From Azolla pinnata (taxonomy: Eukaryota; Streptophyta; Polypodiopsida; Salviniales; Salviniaceae), in the NCBI GenBank assembly GCA_037176905.1, contig JBBBWG010010889.1, forward strand, positions 25,111 through 89,110: 64,000 nucleotides of DNA. Direction: 5' to 3'. Below the pieces are notes generated by a model. It had not been told where the DNA came from. It saw only the letters and a list, made by a program, of their open reading frames with translations, and did not search any database. This document shows positions 33,001 through 47,937 of the stretch, in pieces (position 1 is the first letter of the stretch; every line of letters starts with the position of its first letter). Both the position numbers and the translations under genes were made by a program.

Positions 33001-36000
33001 GTCCTTAACATGATTTGGTGAAATATCCATTCTGAGTAGGTAGTTTAGCGTGGCTCATGGAGAGGTATAATAATTCTATTCATTGCTTGTAAAATATGCA
33101 AATACTTGAGGAATATGCACATGCATTTCTATGTTTTTGTATAACTTCTATGTATTTTAAAGCTGTCAGATTTCCTTTTGTATCTGTTATATTTTGAAGG
33201 CCCATGTCTGCAAACATTTGCAACAAGAAGCACGTGGATGCGAGTATCTTGTTCTTTGGCTTGACTGTGATCGTGAAGGGGAAAATATATGTTTTGAAGG
33301 TAAATATGTCGAATTGTTTATGGCATGAGTGAATTGGCGTTTTCCATATTCCTCAATGGGGAATATTAGTAGGGAAGGTTTTGTGGGCTGCTATACTGAA
33401 ATACAAGAAATCTTCAAAAGGAGCAAAGTGAAGCACGATTCTGGAACCATTATTGCTTCATTTTTCCTTGTTCTCTGGTCTTCATATGGGCATTACGCAG
33501 AGCTTTTTTTTTTGCATTTTCTATGGGCTACTTGAAAGTATAAAATGTACTTAACAACATATGATATCTAAAAGTAGTATACACTTGAGTAGTTTATAAA
33601 GAAGACTAAGGCAGTAAGGGACTGCATTAATATATACAACTAATGTGATCAATAGCACATAGAACATTACACATCAATCAATTTCTAACTCCGTTTCCTA
33701 CCAATGTGCAGTGATAGAGAGCATAGGAGGTGTCATGAAGAAAATGTCTGGTCAGCAAGTTTATCGAGCCCATTTCTCTGCAATTAGTGAACGAGATATT
33801 TCGTATGCAATGGAGAATTTAGTTTCTCCAAATCAAAATGAAGCACTGGCTGTTGATGCACGTCAGGAGATTGACCTGAAGGTTGGAGTAGCATTTACAA
33901 GATTTCAGACACGATATTTCCAAGGAAAATATGGAAATCTGGATTCTAGTGTTATATCGTACGTATCTGTGGTGATAAAGCATAATCGTGGATTTAGGTG
34001 ACTTTGGGTTTTATATATAGTTTTGAGGTTTATGTGTGCATTTTTAGGTATGGACCTTGTCAAACTCCTACTCTAGGATTCTGTGTTGAGCGTCACTTAC
34101 AAATAACAACGTTCAGCCCAGAATCCTTTTGGAGTGTGCGGCCTTGGTTGAATAAAGGGGGTCATCAGTTGCAATTAAGTTGGGAACGTAATAGAATGTT
34201 TGATAAAGATGTAAGTGGTTACATACAAGGAGAATCTGGTTAATAATATTAAGGTCATCAATCATTTTGAGAATTTTGGTAGCTGATATGGGTCTTTTTC
34301 ATTTTCTACAGAAATATTAAGGCTAATTCTAACCTTTCGGTTTATTTATTGCTCTGGGCTCCCTTGCTATATAAACTTTTCTGTACATTTTTAGACACTG
34401 TATGCTGCTTAATGAGCAGGTAGCACTTATGTTTCATAAACTAGTGGCTGCTGCGAGGACATTTCAAGTTAAAGATGTATCAAAAAAGGAGGAACGTAAG
34501 GGAAGGCCAGTGGGATTGAACACTGTAAACATGCTCAAGGTATTTAATTTTTTAATTGATGTCTATTGTAAGGTATATATCCAGTTAAATTGAATAGGAT
34601 ATCATTATTTCTGTGTTCGCTCGAATACCGTTGGGCTTGATGTTGATATATAGGTAGCATCCAGTGCTCTGGGTATGGGACCACATCACACAATGCAAAT
34701 TGCTGAACGTTTGTATACACAAGGATATATAAGGTACAAGGGTTCCACATATTGCTTAATGTTAACTACTTATATGTTTACTGTGCATTGTGTTTTCTCA
34801 ACTTTCTTAATTGGATTTCATGTCTTCCTATTAGTTACCCTCGAACTGAAAGCACGGCATATCCATCAAGTTTTGATGTGAGAGGAATACTATATTCTCA
34901 TCAGAATCATCCTATATGGGGGGACTATGCACACTCGCTTTTGAATACTGGAGCCCATGTTCCAAAAGGTGGAGTGGATGTGGGTGATCATCCACCAATT
35001 ACCCCTATGAAATCAGCAACTGAGGCAGAGTTGTCTGGTGGTGATGCATGGAGACTATATCAGTATGTGACGCAACATTTTCTTGGAAGTGTGAGCCCTG
35101 ACTGCAGATATGTCAGGTATGCAGTTTAGTCTTTACTAATACAACATGATACATATTGTAAATCCAATGTCCTCAATTTTATATTACTATCCCAGGACTA
35201 AAGTAGAGTTTATAGGTGCTGGAGAACACTTCTCATGTACTGGTCAGAGTATGCTTAGCCCGGGATTCACAACTATCATGCCCTGGCTTCGCATCTCAGA
35301 AGAAACTTTGCCAACATTCTCCATAGGTGAATCTATCCAAATTGGAGAAGTTGAATTATATCAGGTTCTAATATCTGTAACTGAACATGCAGTATTTTTT
35401 TCTCCATAACAACTATTAAATACTACCATGTTAGGGTTTTTTTCTTTTGGAGTTTCTCTCATCTTTGATAAAGTCAATGATTTTGTTTTCCAATCAAATA
35501 TTTAAATGTAGGGTAGGACTTCACCCCCTGATTATTTAACGGAAAGTGAACTCATATCATTGATGGAAAAGCATGGGATTGGGACAGATGCCTCCATTCC
35601 AGTCCATATAAACAACATATGTGAGCGTAACTATGCGCAGGTAGGGTAGAAGCAGCATAGTGTCAATATAAGCAAGAATGTCATTTGATGTCTATTCAAA
35701 TCTTTTTCTTTTTAATTCTAATAGAGGGTTTCAGGTTCAATCTGGGCGGCGTCTAGTTCCGACTACACTTGGGATTACATTGGTGAGAGGCTATCAAACA
35801 ATTGATGTTGATCTTTGCTTGCCGGATATACGGAGCTTCATAGAACAACAAATCACCTTGATCGCCAAAGGCCAGGCTGACCATGCGCAAGTAGTCCGAC
35901 ATGTTTTGCACGACTTCATGGAAAAGTTTGCCTACTTTGTCTCTCAGGTTTTTTTTTTGTATTTTTCTCATTTGTACTTTGTGTTCTTAACTTTTCAATA

Positions 36001-37294
36001 GATTCTCATAAAACTCCTTTAGGTTCCTTGGACATAATAACTCCAAATTGAAAAGAAAGATAAGGTGGATAGGAGCATCCTTTGTCATAGAGGAAAGGAC
36101 ACTTCTATTGACCATATGGGAATATAATTGGTGAACAGTATGATTGGATAAGAGTTAATCTCTAGGATAATTGGATAAGAGTTAATTGGATAATGAACAG
36201 TATAATTGGATAAGAGTTAATCTCTAGGAAAATGCAATGACGGTGAGGAAAACATTTATCTACTTTAAGAGGGTTTAAGAGATTCTACAAAAAAGGAGTA
36301 TTTTTTGAATTTTCCATATGCTGTGATGCTCCTTTGGAGTCCCACTTCTGAAAAGAAATATTTTGGTTAACTTCCAACAACGTTCTTCTTTGTCTTACAG
36401 ATTGAACGCATGGATTCACTCTTTGAGGCCCAATTCTCTCCTTTAGCTGACTCTGGCAAAGTACTGAGTAAGTGTGGTAAATGTGCAAGATACATGAAAT
36501 ATATTTCTATGCGACCATCACGACTTTTTTGTTCCACATGTGAAGAGGTTTATGGGCTTCCACAGAATGCCAACATCAAGGTAAATGCTAGATTATTTGG
36601 TGTCACCTATTGCAGTTTGTGTATGATGTTGCTTACCGTATAACCGTGATTTTGACAGCTATACAAGGAGCTCACATGTCCGTTGGATAATTTTGAGCTT
36701 GTACTCGTCTCATTCATCGGTCCAGATAGCAAATCGTATCCACTTTGCCCATTTTGTTATAATCATCCTCCGTTTGAAGACATTGATGGTACGAAAAGCG
36801 ATGGAAAAAGTGAGAAAGCGACCAAGATAGGGATGCCATGCACATCATGTCTTCATCCAACATGTCGACATTCTATGATAAAGCAATCGGTCTGTGCTTG
36901 TCCAGAATGCAATGGAATGCTAGTTCTTGATCCTGTTAGCGGCCCCAAGTGGAGGTTAGATTGCAACAAGTGTAATTGTCTTGTGTATCTCCCAGAAAAT
37001 GCGCATCGCATAGCAACTACCTCCGACATGTGTGGAGAATGCGGTTCCACTGTGCTTGAAGTAGACTTCAATAAAGCTTCTACGCCGCTTCAAAATGGGG
37101 AAACCCTATATCAGGGCTGTATCTTATGTGATGATTTATTACATTCCCTTATCGAGATGAAGTATGGGCGCTCCTTCCTCAAAAGATCAGGAAGAGGGAG
37201 AGGAAGAGGGAGGGGAAGAGGAAGAGGGAGAGGGAGAGGGAGATCTGGTAGAGGCAGGGGCGAGGACCCTCGAATGAGCTTTCGTGATTTTTAA
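30029..37294 (+). CDS. TOP3B: DNA topoisomerase 3-beta (type IA), 15 exons, 864 aa
   Basis: A type IA topoisomerase that cuts and passes single strands; the beta form is known to act on DNA and on RNA. Exons: 30029-30049, 30220-30276, 30941-31044, 32347-32440, 33200-33299, 33712-33958, 34048-34210, 34420-34539, 34654-34733, 34835-35116, 35196-35364, 35512-35640, 35735-35947, 36401-36580, 36659-37294. They total 2,595 bases in frame. The TOPRIM domain begins [15 protein letters not shown] and has the metal triad Asp114-Cys-Asp116-Arg-Glu118. The active-site Tyr330 is in ISYPRTES, split by intron 9. [30 protein letters not shown] and [11 protein letters not shown] are family blocks. At least four CxxC zinc motifs follow in the C-terminal third. 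The last about 35 residues hold an Arg-Gly repeat, a feature of the beta rather than the alpha form and typical of RNA-binding tails. Confidence 0.96.
36131..36232. repeat. Direct repeat in TOP3B intron 13
   Basis: The string GAACAGTATNATTGGATAAG followed by AGTTAATCTCTAGG occurs at 36133-36167 and again at about 36196-36230. A shorter ATTGGATAAGAGTTAATTGG copy lies in between. Confidence 0.8.
37179..37262 (+). repeat. AGAGGG/AGAGGA hexamer tract coding for the Arg-Gly tail of TOP3B
   Basis: The 3' coding end consists of AGAGGGAGAGGA-type hexamers giving Arg-Gly pairs. Codon use (AGA/GGA/GGG) is uniform because the tract is a microsatellite. Confidence 0.9.
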
Positions 37295-38821
37295 GGAAAG
37301 CTCAAAGGCTGATGGGGGATGATCTTTTGATGACGGGTTTAAGCTAGAAATGTTTTGGTGTTTTCTGGTCCTTCACTAGCGACTCTCCTCACAATTCAAG
37401 ACTGTAATACCGGAAACCACCAGCCAAGCTCAGGACTGTCTTAACACCAAAGTTGTGCTGTGATTGATTGTTTATGTTTTTGAGCCCGAGTATTGAGCAT
37501 CTGAGGTTCTATTCCAATCCATGAATTTCAGCATTGTGGCATAGATTGTAAGTTTGCATCAGTGTTCACACACACACACACACAAAAACAGTACAAGAGA
37601 GATCAAGCACACGTTACTGTAAAATCATTTATATGGACTTCAAGGATCAAGACTCAGAACGGGATGCGCATACATGGCATGTCATCGATGGTGAGAGCCA
37701 GTTTCTTAGAGGTTATCGGATGTGTAAATTATGAATTCTTTCGAATGACTAAACGATTAGATGTGGAGTGACTGCGTAAACTACAGTGCTTTGTCATCAG
37801 ATTGTCCTGCAGTCGGATTGATGGCCAGTACATTTTCCCTGAAGCAAGCAATCGAGCTGAAGCTCTATTATTTTTATGCTCTACAATAGTGAGCGGGAGA
37901 GTGGCGCACATGCATTTCATCAACATAACGTTCTGTTGATTTCTTCTAGACGAGAATATGCGTACGCTTTGTTTCTAATCAATCCATATGGGCGATTTTT
38001 TCCCTCTTCTGGGAGACTACTTTATGACTTCAGTGTCTATTTCAATTATCAGATTCAAAAGACTAATTTATGGAATGGATTCTATGGCATTGTAGTGACA
38101 ATAAGAGAATACACCCCTACAATGTCTGCATCAAATTGGCTCAATTTGATTCTCCATCTCACGAGAGCTGAGAATTGAGCTCTCCAACCACAATACTCTC
38201 TGGGCCTTCCACATACCACGGCCTACTCATACTTTTTCATCTTATGATTATCTCCAATTTCTTTCCGCGCAGGCGATGTGTAAAGGAGATACCGCCCACA
38301 ATTACTAGATAGACTCGTAAAGAAGCTGTCGCAGTTCAAGAAAAATTACAACTGTCATTCCTCGGTACTCCATAAAACATTCAATAATGCTTGTGAGAAT
38401 TGTACTGTCATTTCTCGGTACTCATCTTCAGGAATCCAGCAATAAGTTGCTGCTCCAGTGATAATCAACACCAAAACTGACAGAGATGCTAAGAAACACA
38501 TAGCTAAGCACCTCATAAATTATCACAAAATGAGCTCCAGGAAAGAAAAGGACTCCTATGTACACCCCCCCTCAAGTACTGAAATGTCTGGTGGATGAAC
38601 ACAGTAAGTATATGGATTTCCATGAATAAATGAGACCTTTGATTTCAAATCTCTGTACAACTCTCTAAGTTACTACGGTCTTACTTAATGATACACCTCA
38701 ATGATAATCTTCTATATGTGCGATCAATACTAGCACACAAAACATATTTCATATGAATATAGCCGAGTAGCTAACGAATAGAAGAAAAGGTGCACGCTTA
38801 CAAAAATGAGAAAACGAATTC
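37295..38821. other. Convergent intergenic region between TOP3B and glutaminyl-tRNA synthetase
   Basis: It holds two 3' untranslated regions. No gene is recognised. A short (CA)n run is at about 37567-37585. Confidence 0.7.
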
Positions 38822-41800
38822 CTACTTCCCCAATATTTTTGCATATGAATCTCGCAGCGTAACTGTGCGATTAAAGACAAGGTGCTCAGGGGTGGTGTCA
38901 GGATCCAAGCAAAAATAACCTGCACATAAACAAATGCATCTTATATATATCTTTTAGCTATAAAATGAATACATTCACTATATTCTTCTTCTTCTGCTTT
39001 GTGATTATGATATACAAGTCTGTCAGAAGGAGTAGGTCTGAACCCCATGGATGAATATTCATAATGAACGAATTCAACGGCCATATTACTTTGAAAAGTA
39101 TATCAGATGAGCCCTAAACCCTAAACCAAAAAATAGTTTCGTTCATGATAAAGTGTCCAGTCCTGTTCTCGGTTTATTTACATCGTCTTACTCTGTTTTA
39201 CGTTTCCGTTGTTTGACATTAAGGGGTGTATGTTTGAGACTGACCACTCAGCTGGAGAAGATGAGACTTATCCAAGTAAAAAAGGAATAAAGAAAGAAAA
39301 GGTAAAGATCACAGGGTATCCAACCAAAACTTGACGCGCCCTTAAGAGTGACATAATACCCTACATAATTGCAGTTCATCCTAATTATGATAACCCTTAA
39401 ACAAACTAGAACCTCAATTGAGATGTGTTCATGATGCTCTTCTCGTGGATAACGTTCCAAACCAGAAGATTTTTGTTTCTCCTTTTTTTGGACTGACATC
39501 GCGGTTTGGTGATTAAATTTATGTGAATGAGTTTCGAAGGTATTCCTACAAAACAATTGGAGATTGTAAACTCTAGAAATAAAAACCATTTCATTAATTT
39601 GTTACCCAATCGTTCGAATTGGAACCGATCATCAGGCTTTACATCCTTCAAAACTGGAACAGAGAAAGCCTCTGGTATCACGATCTTTGAGCTGGGATTC
39701 AAATCTGAAAGCCAGTTGTCCAACTCACTTGGATTCTGCAGTAATTGTTTCAGCTTAAGATGTATGAAAAACAGCAAAGAAGGGACAAACATAAACATCT
39801 TTCATGAGGCCAAAGCCTTTGAACAAAACAAACCAAAATAAGCCTGAAATTTGTGCCTTCTAAAAGTCTTTCAACATGAACAGAACCAAGATTGACTAGG
39901 TCTTTGAAGCAAGAGAAGTACCTCCCCAGTGGGGGATAATGACATTTATCATAGTTGCTAAAAATCGTGTAATGTAATTACAAAATATGCTTTAGAAAAC
40001 TCAGAAGTATTTTAGCAGGCGCCTTACATTTTACAACTGCAATTTCAAAATTGTTCAGTTCAGCTTATTCTGTGTACAAATCTTTTATCAGCTAAGGATG
40101 AGGTTTAAAAAAAACACTTGAATTTTTCTGCTAAAATTAGGCGGCGATTTAGCAATGATTCTTTCAACTTTGGAATGATCTTAGATATGTTAGTGAAAAT
40201 AGCAGTTAGAATTAACAATGATTTAGCACATTTAAACTTATTCCAAGTACTTCTCTATATCCCTTTGAAATCTTAGCATATCTATGTACATATTATATCC
40301 TAACTATTTCATAACAAATGTCACCCAGCCATGTTTGTCCCAGAATTAATAGAAATCATGAGATCTCTTTTTTGGTGCAGACAAATAAAAATCAAGGTTA
40401 CCTCTGACAAAAAGAGTTTGTCAAACAACCGCACTTCAACCTTGAATGGGGTGACTCCATTAGATGGCTCAGCAACCCAATGTATGACTCCCTGATGAGA
40501 GTTTATGTAAGTAAGTGAACAAATATTCAAATTATGAATGATAGATATGCTCCCTTTCACAACCTTGGGCTTGGTGCTCTTTGACGGGTCATACTCAACA
40601 TGCAGCTCAACCACTGTAGACTGATCTTCAGCATATATCACGTCAACACATTTGATGGGAAATGCATACCTGCGAAATATACAGTATTAGCAAGATACAG
40701 GAATCATACAACAAACGTAAATGATCTATCACTACATAAAGTGAACACCTCAGCAGTACAGTCTTTCCAGGAGCCAAACCATAATAATCCTTCGAGTCCT
40801 TCAAGCGGAAATCTGATGACTCAATATACACGACTCTGCTAAACGGAACCTGTAAAAGAGTTTATACTTGTCACAGATCCCTGAGGTAGAAAAACAAAAA
40901 CTCGTGCGAACGAAATATAATTGTGGTCGAACCTGGTAGTGTGATCCCTCGTCTTCATCAGCGGCATCAGGCCAAAACTTGGCCCGCAAATGCTTCACTT
41001 CACCTACTCCAAGATTCTTGATAACAACCTTCAATACCGACGCTAGTTAGCCAAGCAAAAGCTGCTAAGATAACTAACTACATTTCAAGTGATGTAAAAG
41101 ACGTAAAATCACCTTCAATGGCTTTAATACAACCATCACTCTGCGGGACCTTCTATTCAGATCTTCACGTATATAGTGCTCCACTTTATCTAAACGTATC
41201 ATGCTACCATCACTAGGATTGTATTCATTCATCAATAGGGAAACAATATACATTTTAGTTTCATAATCCATTTGTGGAAACTTGAATTATGTATCATTTA
41301 TATAGATAACCATACCTTTTGGCATAGCCTCAGAGATAACATTCAATCATTATTGGTCAGAACATAATACAACATCAAAAGTCAAGCATGCACAGGGAAT
41401 ATATGGCCTTAGATTACTAATATCTTTTATTTCTCTCTTGCTTCCTGTTCTTCTTTCTACTTTTTCTTTCTGTACTATTTTCTTTATTCCTTTATTTAAT
41501 CATTCATCTATTCATAGCTTTGTGACAAAATATTTTTATGGGAAGCGAAGAATTAATCTATATCCTGGAAGTCAGAATCTCGCTGAAATATTGCAGGGCA
41601 TAGTGAACAACTTGCTTTCCATTTCCTCAGGGAAATCAGCAATGATTTTTTGGTTTTTATTTACTAACAAATAATTTTGAATTGGATTCTACTTAATTCC
41701 TTTGTTTTGTTTGACAACTAAAAAAAAGCAAGCCAGCAGGCGAACAATATTACCTTCTTGTTATGCCAACATCACGGATGAATGTGTTGATTGCATCAGC

Positions 41801-44800
41801 TGTGTAGCCTTTGCGTCTTAGACCTGACAGTGTCATCAAACGAGGATCATCCCAACTGTCCACCCACTTTTCACGTACCAATTGGTTGAGCTGAATAAAG
41901 TGAAAAAGCAATCAGACCATACACAAAAATATACCTGAGAAACTTGAGATTGTGGATGGGAAAACTTAACCATACATAAGACCGTGTAGAAACATAATAA
42001 TATACCTTCCGTTTGGATAGCACAGTATTTGTAACACTCAATCTAGAATATTCCCAAACATAAGGGTGATATAGATCCAAGGACTCAAGAAGCCAATAAT
42101 AAGATGCTCTTCGCGACTCAAACTCCAAAGTACACAACTGCATATAAAAGCTCATCATATAAAGAATCAAGATACTGATGAAATGTTATACATGGTAGAA
42201 GACATACCGAATGAGTGATATTTTCGAGAGAATCTACAACACAATGCGTGTAGTCATAGCTTGGGTAGATGCACCACTTATCACCAGCATGTGGATGTGG
42301 AGTAAACTATGAACATTAGCAGAATTAGACATTCCACACATGAATTCAACACATAAATGTACTGAGATGTACAAACTGAGAAAGTAAGAAACTTCGGCAT
42401 TACGTAAGTTCAGCATATAAATCTACTGAGTCATACAAACAGAAAAAAATAAGAAACAGGCCATCACATAAAAGTAGAGATTGAAATGGTGCACATTTAA
42501 CCTCATAACCGAGAAAAACCATACATTCTCTTAATTATACCCGTAACACTTCCCAGTGAGTGCAAACAAGAATGGGAACCTCAGTTTACCTTTATCCGAT
42601 ATGCAATAAGATCATACATATTGAAGTTGTCACTCTTCATATCCTGTTTCATTCTTAATGTCGCTTTCCCTTCCTCAATAAGTCCTCTTTTCATGTCATT
42701 AAATAACTTTAGGGACTCTGCAACTGGTCGATTTCTCCATGGGCTCTCTGTTTTTGTTTCCCGGCTTGCTTTGATTTCTTCAGGAGTCTGTTACATCAAT
42801 GTCTAATGTAAAAGCTCAAAAGACGATATCATAGGATTTAAGAGCTACATACCAGTCAAGCTACATTTGAAACCTACAAAGAGAAAGAAATTTTACATTT
42901 CATCCAAAACTACCCACTGTTTCTTTCCACAATATTGATCACCAATTACTAAAACACATCACGTGAAATTCCTTGGAATCCAACACAATCGAGACAATAC
43001 AAGAAGTATGGGGAAGACCAAGTTATGTGTGAGTTTTCTACTCAATATCCAGGAGTAATGAACTGTATCATAAAACAGCACAAACCTGATGATCAACATA
43101 AGCTCGACCTCTTTTAATTAGCTCAACGGCCAGATCATAAAGATCCTGAAAATAATTGCTACTGTATGTGATCTGCAATTCCCAGATAAAAGATCAGAAT
43201 TACTATACAGTAGAAAACACCTTCCCCATACATGTCAAACAGAACATTGATGAGCAACATAGTGAGCATATTTTATATTTTATCAGCACCGAGAAGATAT
43301 TATAATTTTAAAAAGATGAAATATTACATATAAATGCATATAGTTCATTAATTATCAACGTCTGTACAATTATGAAACAAATGCAGAAATATAAGAGAAT
43401 AGAATCACCTTGAAAGGTTTCCAGCCCATCCATTCCACAATCTCTGCTATGTGATCAATGTACTCTTTCTTTTCTGCCTCCGGATTTGTGTCATCATACC
43501 TAAAATTATGCAGTCAGGAAAGCATTATGAGTAATTTAGTGATTTTGATAAAAAGAGGTATGCAATTGACATGCCCGAGAAAGGATCATAAATAATGAAC
43601 TAATTTTCTGTCATCACAATGATAACAAAGAGAGATACATATTGAATAGACCGGAATGGCCAACAGAACCATATAACAGTTTACTCCATTTAGAATTTCG
43701 AACTGTTTCTCCTAATTCTTTAAAAAACGATTTCAATAATAATAATACTTACTCAATTGTCAATTTTAGAGAGGGAAGTATTACGAAGCTACCTCAAATA
43801 ACAATGGCCACCTCTTTCTTGTGCTAATCCGAAGTTAACAAACAGGGCCTATAGAAAAGTGTCAACTTAATATTGTTAAAAATAGCAAGGGAATTATATA
43901 GCTCAAGACTACTAGTTAAAGGATAAATACACAATTTCTCTTTTTCAGAACAATTATGCAAAATATTAGGCAGACGAGCTGTCATTTGGATATAACAGAT
44001 CATCAGTAGACCAACGAGGAAGATACTAATTCAGTCAACCGAGGTCACTCACTGTTCAATAATATTCCCAGAAGATCCTTAAATTTCACTTATAACTATC
44101 AGTGCAACATGACCAACAATGTTTGGAACGTATCTGAAGTATAACAGCGGTGATGAACACACCAAAGAGTCAATATAATGAATGTATGACTCGAAAAAAA
44201 CTATGCAATTTTTAATTCATAACAAACAGACTGATTCTGAGGACATAGGAGGAATCTCATGATAGCTTAGCATTTCATATGTCTCCGTACAAAGAGAAAT
44301 AGAGAGTTTCGAGTTGCAAAATACAACTCAAGAAACCCCCTTTATCCCAAAACACAGAAGACAAATGGAAATAGAATAAAAACAGTCATACGTAGAAGCA
44401 TCATGACGTGAAAAACATTTACCCCCCCCCCATTAAACATGTCATACAAGGTAATAAGCATATTTATGATCATGCAGCAATATAGAGAATTCCATGATAT
44501 AGCCAAACCTTAAATCCAATACTTTACATTAATATGCAAACCTTGGCATGTCCAATGTGAAGGTAACCATTCGGTTCTGGAGGAAACCGGGTGTAAACTT
44601 TGCCGCCTGTGAACTCCAAGTGCTTTGACAATTTTTCTTTTGAATTATGCGGCCTCCAGATGGTACCGTCACTAAAAAAGATCTCTGTATGGACCTATCA
44701 AAACAATGACCATACAGCTAATTGCAAGGTCCATCTAGACATATAAAAGTGAAGTCTGACATGAAAACACAATGATAAACCCAAAAATAAACCTGAATAT

Positions 44801-47800
44801 TATCACACGGGTCCGGAAATATTGAGAAAGGATTAATCTCTTCAGGGCAACTGTCATTTGTATGCACTTCTGCGGCTGTGATGCATTTATCCTGCAAGAA
44901 ATAATGTAAACATAACAAGAAGTAGAACTAGTAACAAAAATAGATGTTTTGAGTAACAAAGGCAGATGTGAACTCTAAGCAAACTTAGCATCTAAAACCA
45001 TAGAAAAAAGTTAGACCGTAAAACAAAGTAAAAACGATTCTAGGCACCTCAGCTTTTAAAATCTTTTCCTTCTTCTTTTTGACAGGTTTTGCCTCATCTT
45101 CTGAAGTCTTTTCTCCAAGTAGTTCTCTCATTTGGCTATCCATTTCTTCCTATAATGGAATCATTGCAGAAAGGATCTTCAGCATAAATCATTTAAGATT
45201 CTAAAAGAATATGTCTTTAACTTTAACCTTCACTTCTATCTACCTTTAAAGCTTTCCCATCCGCCCAAGGTAAGTCTTTTCGTACTTTGCTGAGTAGCAA
45301 TCCAACTTATTGCAAGAGGAAGAATTGACAATAAAATCAGAAAACAAAAACAGATAAAGATATCACGATATCTCAAGAAATTAACCAGTACCATTGACAC
45401 GATACCGTTCAGTCAGGAGTAAATCCTTATTTTCATCAACAACAGACTTCACCGTCTTTTGAATCTCTTCAATTGTCACTTCAACGCCTTCACAAGGTTT
45501 AAAAAACACCAAAGCAATAGCAATAGCTTCATAAAGTAAAAATTCCAAATCCCAGGTAAATAAAATAGAATGCAACATACCAACACCACAATGTTTCTCA
45601 AAATCTTCTATTTCAAAACTATCAGGGCCAACACTTGCGAGAAATGAAAAGGCTGCCTCTATTTGGGGAACGCTTTTTACCTGTGAATAAAAATTGGCGA
45701 CATTCTTAGGAAGACTTGTCTTTAGCATTAACAAGCATTATTGCAAACCATCTCAAAACACTTGGGGTAGTTAGCATTTATACTGTCAACCTATTCAAAA
45801 AGGTGGTACAAAAGCTGTTGTATAGTGTATTCCTCAACTCACAATTGACATTCACATCCATTATTAAACTATCTTAGAAAGAGTGATTTATTTGTCAATA
45901 AATGATCGGTATTAATTCTGAAGATGGCCAGCATTTCTCAAAAGTTCGTTGAAAAAATAGATTACGCTTTTCAGGTATTTGGAATACTGAACTAAATATG
46001 CAATGAAAGATGTACACCATCATATCAGACGGAAACTTATACCTGGCTACAAGTGATATACTTCAAGAACCAAGCACGGTGCTTCAATGCATTTGCTGGA
46101 TATTTTGTTGCTACCTGTTTAATAAAAAAAAGGATTGTTAATGCCTGTGCTCGAGTAACCATGCATATAGTGGGAATTCTATGATTCTCAATACTGCCCG
46201 TACCATATATAAGAGATTTCCCATTGATTTATCACACCCTCCTTGTACACCTGCCTGTGTTAATAAAATATCAAGTAAATCCACGGTAGTTATGAATTCA
46301 TCTTAGTATTTTACATGCTCAGGTAATTTTAAATATAACGTTCTGTACACTCAAGTTACATCATGTTCTCATGATATAAAAACATATACGAAAGACCAGG
46401 TATGTCTTTGCATAAAACTGAATCAGAACAGATACAAATAGTCTACTACTACAGTTCTTGAATGAATTTTCTGTCCTGAATATCACACAGTAAAGGGATG
46501 ATAGAAACACTAGAAAAGAATAACTTTAAAAAGTTTGGCTAAAAACCAGCAAGTACAATCTAGGAATGATTAGCAGAGTGATTAAATGAGCTAATCAGCC
46601 CTCCAATAAACATTCTATGCTCTCCTTAGCCTCATTGATCACAGAATTGACGAAGAATTTACGTTACTTGGATCAATTTCATTGTTATTTGTCATTTGTA
46701 TTAAATATAATTATTATCTCTAATAATTATATTAAAACTATTTAACCTCTGATTATTCAGCATCGGTATTATCATCGATTAGATTAATTATATCTGACAT
46801 GCTTTCAGAATGTCCATGAAAGTTAATGACCTCAGATTTCTTAAGTCCTGTGAAATTGTCATAATTATTTGACAAATCGACCAGTTAAGTAAGCAGATCA
46901 ATGATATATAAACAATTAAGCCAATATTTTACACGTGGTCAGCGTTGTTGTAAATATTGGAAAACGTTAAATGATGAGTGTTTGGCCTTGTGTTTCATTT
47001 TCTAATATAAAGGCCGACTCCCTATATTTTTGGAGCTCAGGCAAGATTAATTCAAGTTTCCTGCCATGGGTTAACATTCTCTGTTACTAGTTAAACGATG
47101 ATTTAGTTCGCGAGGAGGGTAACATATTTCTCTTCTATCTTCTTATTTGATGGAAAACTATGCACCTGATGTTCCTAACCTGCAACCTCTTGCTTAGACA
47201 GCTCTAATCATACATAGAGTCCTTACCCTCTCAATCTGTGGTTGGTGAGAGTAAATTGGCACATTTGCCTTGCCAGCATTCTGGGGTACCTAAATAAATG
47301 TTCATATACCTTGCCTTTGCATGAATCCATCATGCAAGAAGTTTAGGAAAGTAATTTGCCATTTTTATGGGAATAGTCCTCGTCGGTTTGATCCAAGCCT
47401 CTTGAATATAAAGTTTCCATAGGTCTCGTTACAAAAATTCGTTTCTTTCATCATTCCAGAGCTGTGCTCGATATTGAAAGCAGCACAAAGAAGTAGCAAT
47501 ATCATCTAAAAAAATATGAGCAAAATTACAGTAGAGAAAGGAGCAAACGAGATTTAACAATGTGATCAAGCTTCTATTACATCGCTCCAACTAGACGCTA
47601 AAAAATGCAACTTTTTCACCAGCTCGCAATGAGTGAAGAGAACGAAGAGAATGCGAAGGAAGGGGGAGGCAGAGAAGAATACCTCGTGAATGATATCCCA
47701 AAGGTTGGAAGTGACCTTTGAGTTAGCGATCACATTGCTCGCTGTTCTCTGATCCAAGCCGATCTTCAGAAATGCGTCCTCTGCGTTGCATGGCTTCCCC

Positions 47801-47820
47801 TCCAGCTCGCGGCCTGGCAT
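38822..47820 (-). CDS. Glutaminyl-tRNA synthetase, 23 exons, 797 aa
   Basis: It charges tRNA-Gln in the cytosol (plant enzymes are reported in organelles too). Exons: 47683-47820, 46204-46254, 46043-46114, 45581-45680, 45392-45487, 45244-45305, 45048-45149, 44793-44891, 44542-44694, 43793-43848, 43409-43499, 43086-43172, 42590-42787, 42208-42306, 42006-42137, 41754-41890, 41113-41212, 40933-41028, 40749-40849, 40564-40669, 40402-40491, 39606-39735, 38822-38919. They total 2,394 bases in frame, matching the usual plant length of about 795. Residues 1-240 are the eukaryotic N-terminal tRNA-binding domain. The class I signature [13 protein letters not shown] has HIGH at 286-289. The second signature is VLSKRK (507-512). 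The anticodon-binding beta-barrels run from [13 protein letters not shown] to the end LGK. The ATG at 47820 is used. The first intron (1.4 kb) is the longest. Confidence 0.97.
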
Positions 47821-47937
47821 GTTTCCCACGCTCCTCTATACAGTCTTCCGTCTACACAGGAGCTCTCTCCTCGCAACGAAGATCCTATCCGCTGCTGCTA
47901 CAGAAACTGCCAGAAGAATTAGGGTTTTAGTTCAGGT

